Shown here piece after piece: positions 5,947 to 13,574 of a stretch of 23,557 nucleotides of DNA. The notes under the pieces are model-generated. The model ran no database searches. It was not told where the DNA came from and saw only the letters and a program-made list of their open reading frames with translations. The translations under genes and the position numbers were made by a program. The number at the start of each line of letters is the position of its first letter. The stretch's first letter is position 1. The stretch is from Methanomethylicus sp964513415. GTDB taxonomy: Archaea > Thermoproteota > Methanomethylicia > Methanomethylicales > Methanomethylicaceae. The stretch is taken from positions 1 through 23,557 of the forward strand of contig CAZEMX010000021.1 in NCBI GenBank assembly GCA_964513415.1, given 5' to 3'.

Positions 5947-6232
5947 GATGAGTTCTCCTTTCCTCTGCGATTGTAGCGAAGATTGAGTTGACAAAGGTAG
6001 CTGCCAACTCCGCTCCTTCTAGCCGAAGGCGACCGTAGAAGCGGATCCGGTCGTACCCGTGCTGCCGCAACCGGTTGTCCACGATGCGAGCGACCGACTC
6101 GGCAGCCATGGCGCGCTCCTCAGAGTTGAACCGGTCGTCGCTGCGCATGAGGTCGAAGTCGACCAGTGTCGCGACGACCTCGCTCGCCATGTTCTTGAAG
6201 TCGAGGTCGTCGCTGGTCAGCGAGATAAGCAT
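5939..6232 (-). CDS. Hypothetical protein (97 aa)
   Basis: The start at 6232 (MLISLTSDDLDFKN) follows AAAGGAG. The product is acidic in its first half and mostly helical (ASEVVATLVDFDLM, EERAMAAESVARIVDNRLRQHGYDRI), ending in a helix and a basic tail (EERRTHHA). I do not recognise the family. Its end overlaps the start of the small membrane protein by eight bases, so it belongs to the same operon. Confidence 0.6.
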   Translation of the reverse strand: MLISLTSDDLDFKNMASEVVATLVDFDLMRSDDRFNSEERAMAAESVARIVDNRLRQHGYDRIRFYGRLRLEGAELAATFVNSIFATIAEERRTHHA

Positions 6233-6245
6233 TCCTGCTGCTCCT

Positions 6246-6620
6246 TTAGATGTAGTGCGACGGGTCGCCCATCGGGTCTTCGATGTCGTCGCGGTGAATG
6301 CGGTCGTATGCGCGGCCAAACTCCGAGACCGTCATCCCGACCGCCCGCTCCCACGCTTGCTGCGCGAGCGAGACGTCGCCCCGCTCGGGGTAGTCGGTCA
6401 TCGTGACGGCGCCCGGCGTTCCGTCGCGAGCTTCGCGCCGGTAACTGATGCCTCCCAGCGCGCTCAGCCGCAGCGTATGGTCGACGCCATTGAGGGTGAC
6501 CGTCAGCGTCGACCACGAGTACGGGTCGTGCCTCGGTCCTTCGCTGCCGCTGCGCATGCTGAGAGCGCGCTGCACGATGCGATGACGGGGCGGGTAGCTC
6601 TGTTGCTCTTGCTTTCTCAT
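6246..6620 (-). CDS. Hypothetical protein (124 aa)
   Basis: The start at 6620 (MRKQEQQSYPP) follows GAAAGGA; the longer frame to 6791 runs into the VWA gene and is rejected. The N-terminus is basic. A central part (YSWSTLTVTLNGVDHTLRL) looks like beta strands, and the C-terminal half is helical (VSLAQQAWERAVGMTVSEFGRAYD) with an acidic end. No family is recognised. It is separated from the VWA gene by 83 bp with no visible terminator, so it is probably cotranscribed with it. Confidence 0.6.
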   Translation of the reverse strand: MRKQEQQSYPPRHRIVQRALSMRSGSEGPRHDPYSWSTLTVTLNGVDHTLRLSALGGISYRREARDGTPGAVTMTDYPERGDVSLAQQAWERAVGMTVSEFGRAYDRIHRDDIEDPMGDPSHYI

Positions 6621-6703
6621 GACTAATCCTTTCTCGGTTACGCCTACTCGGCTGAGCAAGCGAGGCAGCGACCTCTTGCGAAGCCGCTGCCGCATTGCAC
6701 TGC

Positions 6704-8350
6704 CTACTGGAACACGTTGATCACCGACCCCAACCCTGCCGGGGCATCGCCGCTCGACCACCGCGGCCGCTCTGCGAGAATGTCGACCCACAGAATCTGC
6801 ATGTGAGCGAAGTCCTCGGCATCGCTGACTCCCCCTTCCAGGTCGGTCAGATAGATGACGCCTGCAACATCTGCTCCTTGCTGCTCGAGTTCGAGCGCAT
6901 ACCGCAGCACCGGATGGAACGACGTACCGCCGCCGCCTCGTGCATGAAGCTCGACCGTATCCCCAGCATTGAAGACTTCAATGCCGCGGATGCGCGAGTC
7001 GCAATACACGACGTGCATCGACTTGAGGCCGAACTCGTCCAGCACCTTCTGCGCTGCGACCTGCATGAGCGCAAGCGCTGCGTCGCTGATCGAACCCGAC
7101 GTATCGATGCCCAGCACCATCTCCTTGACCCCCGGAGCGCATCGCGACGGGAGGTACTCATGGCTGAAGCGCCGATTGCTGCGCGACCATGACTCCTCCA
7201 TGCTGCACGTCGTATGCGCGAACTCATCGATGCAGTCCGCGAAGCTCCGGGTATCCTGCTGCGTTGCGCCGATCGCTCGCGCCATGGTCGCTTCAATTTC
7301 GCCGCCTGCTGCCAACTGCGCGGTCATGACCGACTGCGACCAGTCGCGTTCGAGCTTCGCAAGCTCGGACTCGTCCATCTGGCGAGCTTCCTGCGCTTGC
7401 TCCTCGCCTTCTTCAACCTCGACTTCCCCTTGGTCCTGCTCATCGTCACTACCTTCGCCATCATCCTCGAGGTCGTCGTTGTCGAGGTCGTCATCGGGCT
7501 CGCTGCTGCTCTCGCTCTCTGCACCCTGCTCCTCGTCATCGTCGGTGCTATCGGGATGACCGCTGCCTTCGCCCTGCTCCTCCTCGCCCTCCTCACCTTC
7601 TTCCTCGAGGTGCTCCGGGCGCTCACCCGACGCCCCAGCGTCTAAGCAGTCACCGGGCATGCCGGTCTCGCTCTCGCCGAGGTCGCCTTCGTCTTCGCTG
7701 CTCTCGCCTTCTTCGCCTTCGCCTTGCGACTGCTCGCCCTGCTCCTCACCTTGCTCCGAGGGACCTTGCTGCTCTTGCTGCTCCTCGCCATCGTCGCCCT
7801 GCGACTGCTGCGAGGACTGCTCCTGCTGCTCTTGTTGCTCCTGCTCCTGCTTGCGCTGCTGTTGCTGCTGCTTCGCCTTCTCGTCCGCTTCGGTCTTCAG
7901 AATCGTGTAGACCTGCTCTGCTGCCATGCCGCTGAAGCGCGGATCCGCGAGCCCCTCGCCCATCTGAGCGAACAGAGCGAGTAGCTCGGGGTCCTTGTTC
8001 AGCGCTAGGTTGGTCACATGATCGACTGCCTCGCCCCATTCCTTCGGGCGGCGATCCTTGCGGCGGAACGGATGACCGAGAGCGCAGTGCGTGATTTCAT
8101 GAATGGTGACGTAGAGCGTGTACGCCCACCCCTTGCTGAGCACGAACTGCGGATTGAAGCCCAGCACCACCGCATCCGTATAGCAGGTGGGGTGCCGCCA
8201 ATCCGCCTTGAGCTTGAGGCGCTCAGCGAGCGCCCCGTAGAACGGGTAGTAGATTTTGATATGCAACAGCGCCTTCTGCATCAACGCTGTCGCATCCTGC
8301 TGCATGCGCTCGCGGTCTGCCTTGCTGAGCGCTACCGGTGCTTGCCTCAT
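6704..8350 (-). CDS. VWA-like protein with N-terminal metallopeptidase-type domain (DUF2201-like)
   Basis: This 548-residue protein has three parts. The N-terminal domain contains HEITHCALGH (His84, Glu85, His88), a zinc-metallopeptidase-like HExxH motif. Residues about 155-330 are a low-complexity linker of Gln, Glu, Ser and Asp. The C-terminal domain is VWA-like with an intact metal-ion site: DTSGS at 416-420, Thr476 in GGGGTSF, and YLTDLEGG. The order matches VWA-like proteins that partner MoxR AAA+ ATPases, and such an ATPase gene lies upstream. The start at 8350 follows AAAGGAG and overlaps the previous stop (ATGA). In bacteria such pairs act as chaperone-like or metal-insertion machines; the phage target is unknown. 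Confidence 0.85.
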   Translation of the reverse strand: MRQAPVALSKADRERMQQDATALMQKALLHIKIYYPFYGALAERLKLKADWRHPTCYTDAVVLGFNPQFVLSKGWAYTLYVTIHEITHCALGHPFRRKDRRPKEWGEAVDHVTNLALNKDPELLALFAQMGEGLADPRFSGMAAEQVYTILKTEADEKAKQQQQQRKQEQEQQEQQEQSSQQSQGDDGEEQQEQQGPSEQGEEQGEQSQGEGEEGESSEDEGDLGESETGMPGDCLDAGASGERPEHLEEEGEEGEEEQGEGSGHPDSTDDDEEQGAESESSSEPDDDLDNDDLEDDGEGSDDEQDQGEVEVEEGEEQAQEARQMDESELAKLERDWSQSVMTAQLAAGGEIEATMARAIGATQQDTRSFADCIDEFAHTTCSMEESWSRSNRRFSHEYLPSRCAPGVKEMVLGIDTSGSISDAALALMQVAAQKVLDEFGLKSMHVVYCDSRIRGIEVFNAGDTVELHARGGGGTSFHPVLRYALELEQQGADVAGVIYLTDLEGGVSDAEDFAHMQILWVDILAERPRWSSGDAPAGLGSVINVFQ

Positions 8351-9333
8351 ACCTCTTCTCCTTTCTCTGGTTGCTGCGCGTTCCATTGATTGCGGAGCGG
8401 CTTCAGAGCGGCCAGGATGTTGTCGGCCTTCTTCTTCGCTTCGCTGCGCACTGCCTTGTCATCCTTCACCGCACCCGGATCCAGCGCAAGCAACTCCTTG
8501 GCAATCGAATTGCCAAGCGATGCGATGTTCGGGTCCTGCACCACCGCGTTCAACTGCGGGAGCGATGCAACGAGCTTGCGCAGGGGTTCGAACGTCGTGC
8601 TGCGGATCTGCGCATCAGGGTCGGCGAGCTTGCCCTGCAAATCGCCCACCGTCTCCTGCACCCGTTCGAAGACCTCCTTGACGGCAGCCTTCAAGCGAGC
8701 TTTCACCTCGGCTTCGTACTCAGCGCGAATCTCCAGCGCCTCGTCCTTGCTGAGCTTGATGCGGAAGTCGTCACTGCTCGGGAGCGGCTCGACCAAGACC
8801 GCGAAGCGAAAGCGCTGCCGCATGACCTCCAGCGACGGGTAATCGCTTTCGCGCCACATCTTGCCCAGGCGCTCCTTCTGCTCTGCTACTGCGTGCTGGT
8901 ATTGCTCGAGGAATGCTTCGACTGCGATGTAGAAGTCGCGTTCGAACCCCGACATCTTGCGCTTGTACTCGAAGAACTGCGTGACGTTCAGAAGCCGCGC
9001 TCCCGAATCGCCCCACGGAAGGGTCATCTGCTTGTGAAACTTGCGCGCCTCGTTCGTAATGCTGCTGATCTTGCTGAACTTGTCGCGCGTCATCAGGCGC
9101 TTCGTAAAGCTCCCGATTTCGCCCTTCGCTTCCTTGCTCTGCCTGATCTCCGCGACGACCTCTTCGTCGTTCGCGGTGCCGTACCAGCGGCTGATCGTGC
9201 TACGCACCAGCATCGCGCGCTCCTGCAGCGAGCGCGTATCGTCTTGCACCGCTTGCTGTTCGGGGTGCTTGACATCGATGTCAGCGAGCGTCTTGCCGCT
9301 AAACGTCTTCTTTGCTGCGAGCTTGCGGGTCAT
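8347..9333 (-). CDS. Helical/coiled-coil protein between the MoxR and VWA genes
   Basis: This 328-residue, highly charged protein has predicted long helices (for example LSKDEALEIRAEYEAEVKAR and AAVKEVFERVQETVGDLQGK) and a conserved-looking centre (MTLPWGDSGARLLNV, FFEYKRKMSGFERDFYIAVE). No catalytic motif is visible. Position and fold recall DUF3150-type proteins that accompany MoxR/VWA genes, but I cannot confirm that family by eye. It starts 30 bp after the ATPase gene and is coupled to the VWA gene by ATGA, so the three probably form one complex. It has its own AAAGGA site. Confidence 0.7.
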   Translation of the reverse strand: MTRKLAAKKTFSGKTLADIDVKHPEQQAVQDDTRSLQERAMLVRSTISRWYGTANDEEVVAEIRQSKEAKGEIGSFTKRLMTRDKFSKISSITNEARKFHKQMTLPWGDSGARLLNVTQFFEYKRKMSGFERDFYIAVEAFLEQYQHAVAEQKERLGKMWRESDYPSLEVMRQRFRFAVLVEPLPSSDDFRIKLSKDEALEIRAEYEAEVKARLKAAVKEVFERVQETVGDLQGKLADPDAQIRSTTFEPLRKLVASLPQLNAVVQDPNIASLGNSIAKELLALDPGAVKDDKAVRSEAKKKADNILAALKPLRNQWNAQQPEKGEEV

Positions 9334-9363
9334 ATCAATATCCTTTCCCGGTGACTGCGATGG

Positions 9364-10368
9364 TTAGATGTAGTCCGCGTGCATCGCGCAGAACCCGACG
9401 AAGGCCTTCGTCTTGCGAAGATTCGGCTGGATGTTCTCGACCTTCTTCGCGAACACGAACGAATGCTCCTTGCCGACCCGATGCAGATACGAGAACGCTG
9501 CATCAATGCTGCTCCGATCGACCTGCGCTGCCAGCGCTGTCGCGAGCGCGTAGTTCACGCTCGGGTCATGGCTGAGCGGCGCGCTCATCGGATCCAACAG
9601 GATCTGCTCGATACTCACCAGCGATGCCATCGTGCGCAGGAAGCCCGTGAACTCGCGTCCGTACCCGTTCCCGACGATACCGCTGAACCATTCTCCCACC
9701 ACCACCGGGTCTTCGTCGAGCAACTTGCGCTCCTCGAAGCCCCGCACCGCATCGCTGAGCATGTGCCACGTGCGCGGGGAAGCGAATGCCGCTTCCTTGC
9801 TGCGCGGGTCGAAGCTCATCAGCGCGGTCGGCCGATACTTCAGATACGCGACGACTCGATAGTCGACGTCGGCCGCGTCAGCCCAGACCAACCAATCGTC
9901 GAGGCTGACTTCAACTTCTTGATGCCAAAACCTGTTGTCGAGGTGCTTAGGCATGGGAGACGTGCCCGCTGCATCACCCATCCGATTCGATGCAGAGACG
10001 ATCCACCAGCCCTCGGGCAACTTCCACTCCCCAATGCGCCGCTCCAGAACAAGCATGGCTGCAACATTCTTCACTTCCATGCGGGCCTGGGCAAGCTCGT
10101 CGAGAAACATGATGCCCTTCGACTTCGGGTCGAGCTTGAGTTCGACCGGGGGCGCCCAATACGTCCAGCCGTCGCGCTCGCGCGGCGTGCCGCGCATGTC
10201 GACTGCATCGCAGAGCGTCAAGCGCCAGTCGAGGACTGGGAGCCCGAGGCCCTGCGCGTATTGATGCACCACCGACGACTTGCCAACGCCCGGGGGACCC
10301 CAAATCATCAGGGGCCGGTTGATGGCATGCGCGACTGCGATGGTTTTGGCGAGTTGATTGATACGCAT
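9364..10368 (-). CDS. MoxR-like AAA+ ATPase
   Basis: This is a 334-residue AAA+ protein. Walker A is GPPGVGKS (24-31), Walker B is IMFLDE (86-91) and sensor 1 is SASN (125-128). A DMRGTP segment after the first strand is typical of MoxR/BchI-type ATPases, and the C-terminal lid helices follow. MoxR proteins form hexamers that work with VWA partners to remodel or activate other proteins, and the VWA partner lies two genes downstream. The start at 10368 follows AGAAAGGAGAA; the frame upstream to 10443 is rejected. A hairpin at 10435-10462 lies about 66 nt upstream of the start. Confidence 0.85.
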   Translation of the reverse strand: MRINQLAKTIAVAHAINRPLMIWGPPGVGKSSVVHQYAQGLGLPVLDWRLTLCDAVDMRGTPRERDGWTYWAPPVELKLDPKSKGIMFLDELAQARMEVKNVAAMLVLERRIGEWKLPEGWWIVSASNRMGDAAGTSPMPKHLDNRFWHQEVEVSLDDWLVWADAADVDYRVVAYLKYRPTALMSFDPRSKEAAFASPRTWHMLSDAVRGFEERKLLDEDPVVVGEWFSGIVGNGYGREFTGFLRTMASLVSIEQILLDPMSAPLSHDPSVNYALATALAAQVDRSSIDAAFSYLHRVGKEHSFVFAKKVENIQPNLRKTKAFVGFCAMHADYI

Positions 10369-10434
10369 GACTTTCTCCTTTCTAGGTGCGGAGGACCGCT
10401 CCGCTCGGAGCCTGCTACTGCAAGAGCAAGCAAC

Positions 10435-10462
10435 CAAGAGCACTGCAAATGCAATGCTCTTG
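10435..10462. repeat. Hairpin upstream of the MoxR-like gene
   Basis: CAAGAGCA (10435-10442) pairs exactly with TGCTCTTG (10455-10462). After one mismatch, TGCA (10444-10447) pairs with TGCA (10450-10453) around an AA loop. It lies between the stop of the 10473-10775 gene and the MoxR-like gene. No T run follows on the minus strand, so it is not an ordinary terminator. It shares flanking words with the structure at 10803-10859. Confidence 0.65.
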
Positions 10463-10472
10463 AGTAATGCTC

Positions 10473-10775
10473 TTACTTGATGCTGACGTAGAAGTCGCGA
10501 TTGCGCACAGCGCGATCGTTAAGAATGAAGCCCGGCGAGCACCCGCAGGAGCAACCCGCCTTTTGTGACCAGCGCGCGGACTCTGCAACTTCTTCGGGAT
10601 TGCTACACCCCGCCATGCTGAGCACCGTCGGCAGCATCTTGCGATACTCCTTGTACGGCCGACTGCGCCGCTTCATCATGTTGTCAACAACCGTCTCGTC
10701 CTCAACGAAGAAATATACCCGCGCCTTGAACTGCGAGGCGGGGCGGGAGGACACGTGAAGCTTCAGCTTGTTCAT
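10473..10775 (-). CDS. Hypothetical protein with Cys cluster (100 aa)
   Basis: The start at 10775 follows GAAAGGATA. The first half is basic (KLKLHVSSRP, MKRRSRPYKEYRK) with a central VYFFVEDETVV strand region. The second half contains the cluster GCSCGCSPGF plus a further Cys in AGCSNPEE, which may bind a metal ion. The end reads NRDFYVSIK. No family is recognised. This is the first gene after the long leader from the promoter at 11663-11691, and it is flanked by the two related hairpins. Confidence 0.65.
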   Translation of the reverse strand: MNKLKLHVSSRPASQFKARVYFFVEDETVVDNMMKRRSRPYKEYRKMLPTVLSMAGCSNPEEVAESARWSQKAGCSCGCSPGFILNDRAVRNRDFYVSIK

Positions 10776-10802
10776 TGCCTATCCTTTCTGGTGAATGCTT
10801 GC

Positions 10803-10859
10803 GAGTGCAAGCAAGCAAACGCAACGCGATGACTTGCGATGCGCTTGCGTAATGCACTC
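10803..10859. repeat. Nested hairpin upstream of the 10473-10775 gene
   Basis: GAGTGCA (10803-10809) pairs with TGCACTC (10853-10859), and inside it ACGCAA (10819-10824) pairs with TTGCGT (10845-10850). It begins about 27 nt upstream of the start at 10775 and so falls in the 5' leader just before the ribosome-binding site. The words GCAAGCAA and GTAATGC occur at matching positions in the hairpin region at 10425-10470, so the two look like diverged copies. Confidence 0.6.
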
Positions 10860-11158
10860 ATTGCTTAGAAAGGTATGCGTACGGAGAATGCCCTACTGCG
10901 CCGGACTCTCCTCACTCGGGTATGCAGCGCTTGCAACTGCTCTACTGCGCTACTGCTGCTCGATGCGCCTCGTAACTTCCGGGTTCGCTTACCAGCGTCT
11001 TGACATTGCAGGGAGCGTCGTGCAGACCGCTACCGCCAACCGCGCGGAATGTGCTCGGTTCTCATCTGGCCTTCCCTGAGGAATCGCATCGAGTCGCGCA
11101 AGCATGGATGCTCACCGACTTCTTACATGAGGGAGTCTCGTTTCACCCAAATGGTGCG

Positions 11159-11174
11159 AAGCTCTCGCGAGCTT
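11159..11174. repeat. Short hairpin in the leader
   Basis: AAGCTC (11159-11164) and GAGCTT (11169-11174) form a 6-bp stem with a TCGC loop; flanking TGC/GCA bases can extend it imperfectly. It is one of several folds in the untranslated leader, and nothing shows its role. Confidence 0.35.
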
Positions 11175-11242
11175 GCACCCGTGCTGCTCTGGGGCTGCGG
11201 TCTTAGCGCTTTCATCTTCTTATCGTTTTGGAGCGCCCGGCT

Positions 11243-11285
11243 GCATCGAATCGTGATGACTCGATTACTGGGCATTCAGCGATGC
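11243..11285. repeat. Two-tier hairpin in the leader
   Basis: GCATCG (11243-11248) pairs with CGATGC (11280-11285). Directly inside, AATCG (11249-11253) pairs with CGATT (11262-11266), leaving an asymmetric loop. It is not followed by a T run. Confidence 0.4.
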
Positions 11286-11662
11286 GAGAGGAGCAGTTCA
11301 TGCTACGCGCTCATCGCAAACGCTGCGCTTTTCGGCGGCAGTGTCTAGCTGGCACTGGGACGGGGCTCTCACCGCTGCGCTTCAGGAATCTCAGTGCTGC
11401 TCGCGGGGGCGGGTGCTGCTCATCATCGGACCCCGCGCGTATCTGAGGCATCGCGCTGCCTGTCGACCTGGTCGCTGGATCACCCTGCTACCAGACCTCT
11501 TTGAGAGATTGAGAGCGCCTGCTGTGGCCTCTCGCGGGGGATTGACTCAATCGCGTTTGATCCCTGCCTGATCTGGCCGCGCCCTTGCGCTCGCGACCCG
11601 CTTAACTGCCCCGCTTATCTCTCTTGCTCTTGCTGCTTTCTCCTTACTCTTGAAACGCCCCC

Positions 11663-11691
11663 ATTGTAGCAGAAATACCGGTACCAGTCAA
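11663..11691 (-). promoter_or_regulatory. Strong sigma70-type leftward promoter
   Basis: On the minus strand TTGACT (11691-11686) and TACAAT (11668-11663) are separated by exactly 17 bp. Each matches the consensus at five of six positions. The expected start of transcription is near 11655. The spacer contains the palindrome TACCGGTA (11676-11683), a possible operator. It would drive the leftward operon starting with the gene at 10775, after a long leader. Confidence 0.75.
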
Positions 11692-11707
11692 TACCGTTTT
11701 TCCCTTA

Positions 11708-11782
11708 CAAATCAATGGCTTAGGGGAACTTTTTCTCGACTGATGCTGAGATTTGCCTGCAAAATCAACGGCTTACGGGGAA
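11708..11782. repeat. Two-copy direct repeat upstream of the leftward promoter
   Basis: Two copies of a 21-23 bp element, consensus CAA(A)ATCAAYGGCTTASGGGGAA, lie at 11708-11728 and 11760-11782, about 52 bp apart. In the leftward direction they sit just upstream of the -35 box at 11691, where activators usually bind. Paired protein-binding sites are the simplest reading; recombination sites are another. Confidence 0.6.
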
Positions 11783-11785
11783 TCG

Positions 11786-11799
11786 ATCAGTGCACTGAT
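11786..11799. promoter_or_regulatory. Perfect 14-bp palindrome, possible operator
   Basis: ATCAGTGCACTGAT is its own reverse complement. It lies beyond the direct repeats and about 95 bp upstream of the leftward -35 box. A perfect palindrome of this length fits a dimeric regulator site. No regulator gene is obvious next to it. Confidence 0.5.
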
Positions 11800-11887
11800 G
11801 ACCGGTTTTCGGCATTGACGAGTCAGTGCGATGACGACCGACCACTGCGGCGTCACCGACGACTGACTGAGGAGTGACTACGACTGA

Positions 11888-13462
11888 CTACGCGTCGATG
11901 ACTTCAGCGACCGCATCGCTCTGCACAGCGAAGCGTTCCGAGTCCACCTTGTAGCACCCGAGCTTGGGGTCGAACCGGGCGATGACTTCTGCCGGCTCCT
12001 CGAGCACTCGCACCAGCGCCTGCGCATCGCGCGCGGAGGTCGGCACCTGCGCACCCACGACTCCCCTACGCTTGAACCACCGTGCCGCAAGGTGCTTGGC
12101 GCTCCCGGGGTATTCGACGCAGAGGAACTCCTTCGCGGTGAAGGCTCTCCCTGTCGCGTCCTCGAGTTCGTAGTTGACAATGAGGATGCTCTTGCCCGGG
12201 AAGCGTTTGGAGGGCACAACGAAGCTTGACGTGCCCCGTACCTCCGCTTCGAACGCGGTGCCGTTGCGCATCGGGTCCTCAGAGGACGGGTCGTAAAGCT
12301 CGGGCGCCTCCCGGGGCTTCATCTTGCGTTTGCTTTCGGTCGCAGCCCTTGCACGTGCGACCGCCTCGGGCGAGCGCATGTCGAAACTCTCGGTGATCGA
12401 CCCGACGCCTCCTAGCCGCTCCAGGTTCCCGACGAAGTCGAGCAGGAGGCAGTTCGTCTTCCCCTCCGACAGCCGCATGCCCCGACCGAGGATCTGTTGC
12501 CAGAGCACATCACTTTGCGTCGGTCGCATGCAGATGATCGCGTCGGTAGCGGGTGCGTCGAACCCGGTGGTCAGCACGCCCACGTTAACTAGCGCTCGCA
12601 CCTCCCCGGACTTGTAGAGGTCGATAGCCTGCTCCCGCTCGTCGTCGCTGCTTTCGCTTGTGATGACCGCAGCCGCGACCCCGTTCGCCAGGAGTTGCTG
12701 CTGGATGTCGTTCGCATGGTCGATGGAGGCCGCGAAGACCAACCAGGACTTGCGCTTGCGCGCGTAGCGGCAAGCCTTCGCTACCGCGACATCGATGGGG
12801 AGCGATGCCTGCACCGCCGCAGCCGCCTGTCCCGGGATGAAGTCGCCGCCCCGCATCTTGACCCCTGTCAAGTCCGCTTGCATTTCGGTCGTCACCCCGA
12901 CCAGCGGTAGGAGGAATCCGCGCTTGATGAGTTCAGCGGTCTCGACTTGATGCGCGATGGAGGTGAACCAGGCGTCATCGCCATCGATCAGCGACCCTGA
13001 GTCGAGGCGCTTGGGCGTCGCGGTCAATCCTAAGCGCTTCGCGCCCATGAAGTGGGAGAAGACCTGCGCGTACATCGCGCCGCTGCTCCGGGGGCAGAGG
13101 TGCGCCTCGTCGACGATCACCAGTCGGCGGGGGATGCGGAAGTCGCTCAAGGATCGGTAGACGCTCTGCACGCTCCCGAAGACCACCTGTGCTGTCGAGT
13201 CCTTCTCCTTCAACCCGGCGGCGAAGAAGGACTGGGAGAGACTTGGCGCAATCCGATGCAGCGCCTTCGAGTTCTGCTTGAGCAACTCCGCCACGTGGGT
13301 CAGCACGAGTGCCTTGCAGTTGACTTTCGCCAGCAGCGAAGCGAGCACCAACGATTTCCCAGCGCCTGTGGGTAGTACGCAAAGAGGATGCTCGCCTGCG
13401 TTGAGTGCTTCGCGCAGTCTGGCGACAGACTCGTCTTGGTAGTCGCGTAGTTGGACCTGCAT
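11888..13462 (-). CDS. SF2 DEAH-box DNA helicase
   Basis: This 524-residue superfamily 2 helicase has RDYQ near the N-terminus (Q-like motif), Walker A PTGAGKS (31-37), the DEAH box (118-121), motif III TAT (147-149), LVNVGVLTTGFDAPATDAII (motif V region) and motif VI QQILGRGMR (322-330). The arrangement is that of RecG/UvsW/RAD25-like phage helicases used in replication, recombination or branch migration. The C-terminal 170 residues are an extra region with no recognised domain. The start at 13462 follows AGAAAGGAGAAG. It is the first gene of the leftward arm and diverges from the recombination operon. Confidence 0.9.
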   Translation of the reverse strand: MQVQLRDYQDESVARLREALNAGEHPLCVLPTGAGKSLVLASLLAKVNCKALVLTHVAELLKQNSKALHRIAPSLSQSFFAAGLKEKDSTAQVVFGSVQSVYRSLSDFRIPRRLVIVDEAHLCPRSSGAMYAQVFSHFMGAKRLGLTATPKRLDSGSLIDGDDAWFTSIAHQVETAELIKRGFLLPLVGVTTEMQADLTGVKMRGGDFIPGQAAAAVQASLPIDVAVAKACRYARKRKSWLVFAASIDHANDIQQQLLANGVAAAVITSESSDDEREQAIDLYKSGEVRALVNVGVLTTGFDAPATDAIICMRPTQSDVLWQQILGRGMRLSEGKTNCLLLDFVGNLERLGGVGSITESFDMRSPEAVARARAATESKRKMKPREAPELYDPSSEDPMRNGTAFEAEVRGTSSFVVPSKRFPGKSILIVNYELEDATGRAFTAKEFLCVEYPGSAKHLAARWFKRRGVVGAQVPTSARDAQALVRVLEEPAEVIARFDPKLGCYKVDSERFAVQSDAVAEVIDA

Positions 13463-13574
13463 GACTGTTCCTTCTCCTTTCTTACGCCAGGTGGTGGCAC
13501 GCTTGCTTTGTCATCGGCATATCAATTATGCTCCAAACGCCCGCAGCAAGCAGGCGCCAGAAAGGATAGTCGCA
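13463..13574. promoter_or_regulatory. Divergent intergenic region with likely promoters
   Basis: The leftward and rightward arms diverge from this 112-bp gap, which also carries both ribosome-binding sites. A candidate rightward promoter is TTGCTT (13503-13508) with TATGCT (13527-13532) at an 18-bp spacing, a weak match. The short AT-rich patch around 13519-13530 is the only melt-prone sequence. On the minus strand CATAAT is present but its best -35 partner is too close. Promoters are expected here by layout, but their exact boxes are uncertain. Confidence 0.45.

Larger units (their letters stand above)
10776..11887. other. Gene-free gap: long leader and regulatory region
   Basis: No convincing gene is visible in these 1.1 kb. 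Minus-strand frames are all short, and the plus-strand frames lack ribosome-binding sites and protein-like composition. Read in the leftward direction it contains, in order, short CGACTGACT repeats (11860-11889), a 14-bp palindrome (11786-11799), two copies of a 21-23 bp repeat (11708-11782), a strong promoter (11663-11691) and about 880 nt of leader. The leader includes several potential hairpins, for example GCATCG/CGATGC (11243-11248 with 11280-11285) enclosing AATCG/CGATT, and AAGCTC/GAGCTT (11159-11174). It may be a long 5' UTR or a small-RNA locus. Confidence 0.6.

Noticed and set aside
7214..7984. Leu-rich or Ser/Cys-rich plus-strand frames that look like membrane proteins
   Set aside because: They are the reverse reading of the Gln/Glu/Asp-rich linker of the VWA protein.
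8338..9354. 338-codon plus-strand open frame
   Set aside because: It is antisense to the coiled-coil protein gene; the Leu/Arg-rich product is typical of a shadow frame.
9379..10467. 362-codon plus-strand open frame
   Set aside because: It is antisense to the MoxR-like ATPase gene, which has clear motifs.
10980..11000. GGGTTCGC motif resembling a tRNA T-arm
   Set aside because: No acceptor, D or anticodon arms can be formed around it.
10795..11571. Several plus-strand open frames in the 1.1-kb gap
   Set aside because: They have no ribosome-binding sites or recognisable protein, overlap one another, and run against the predicted leftward transcript.
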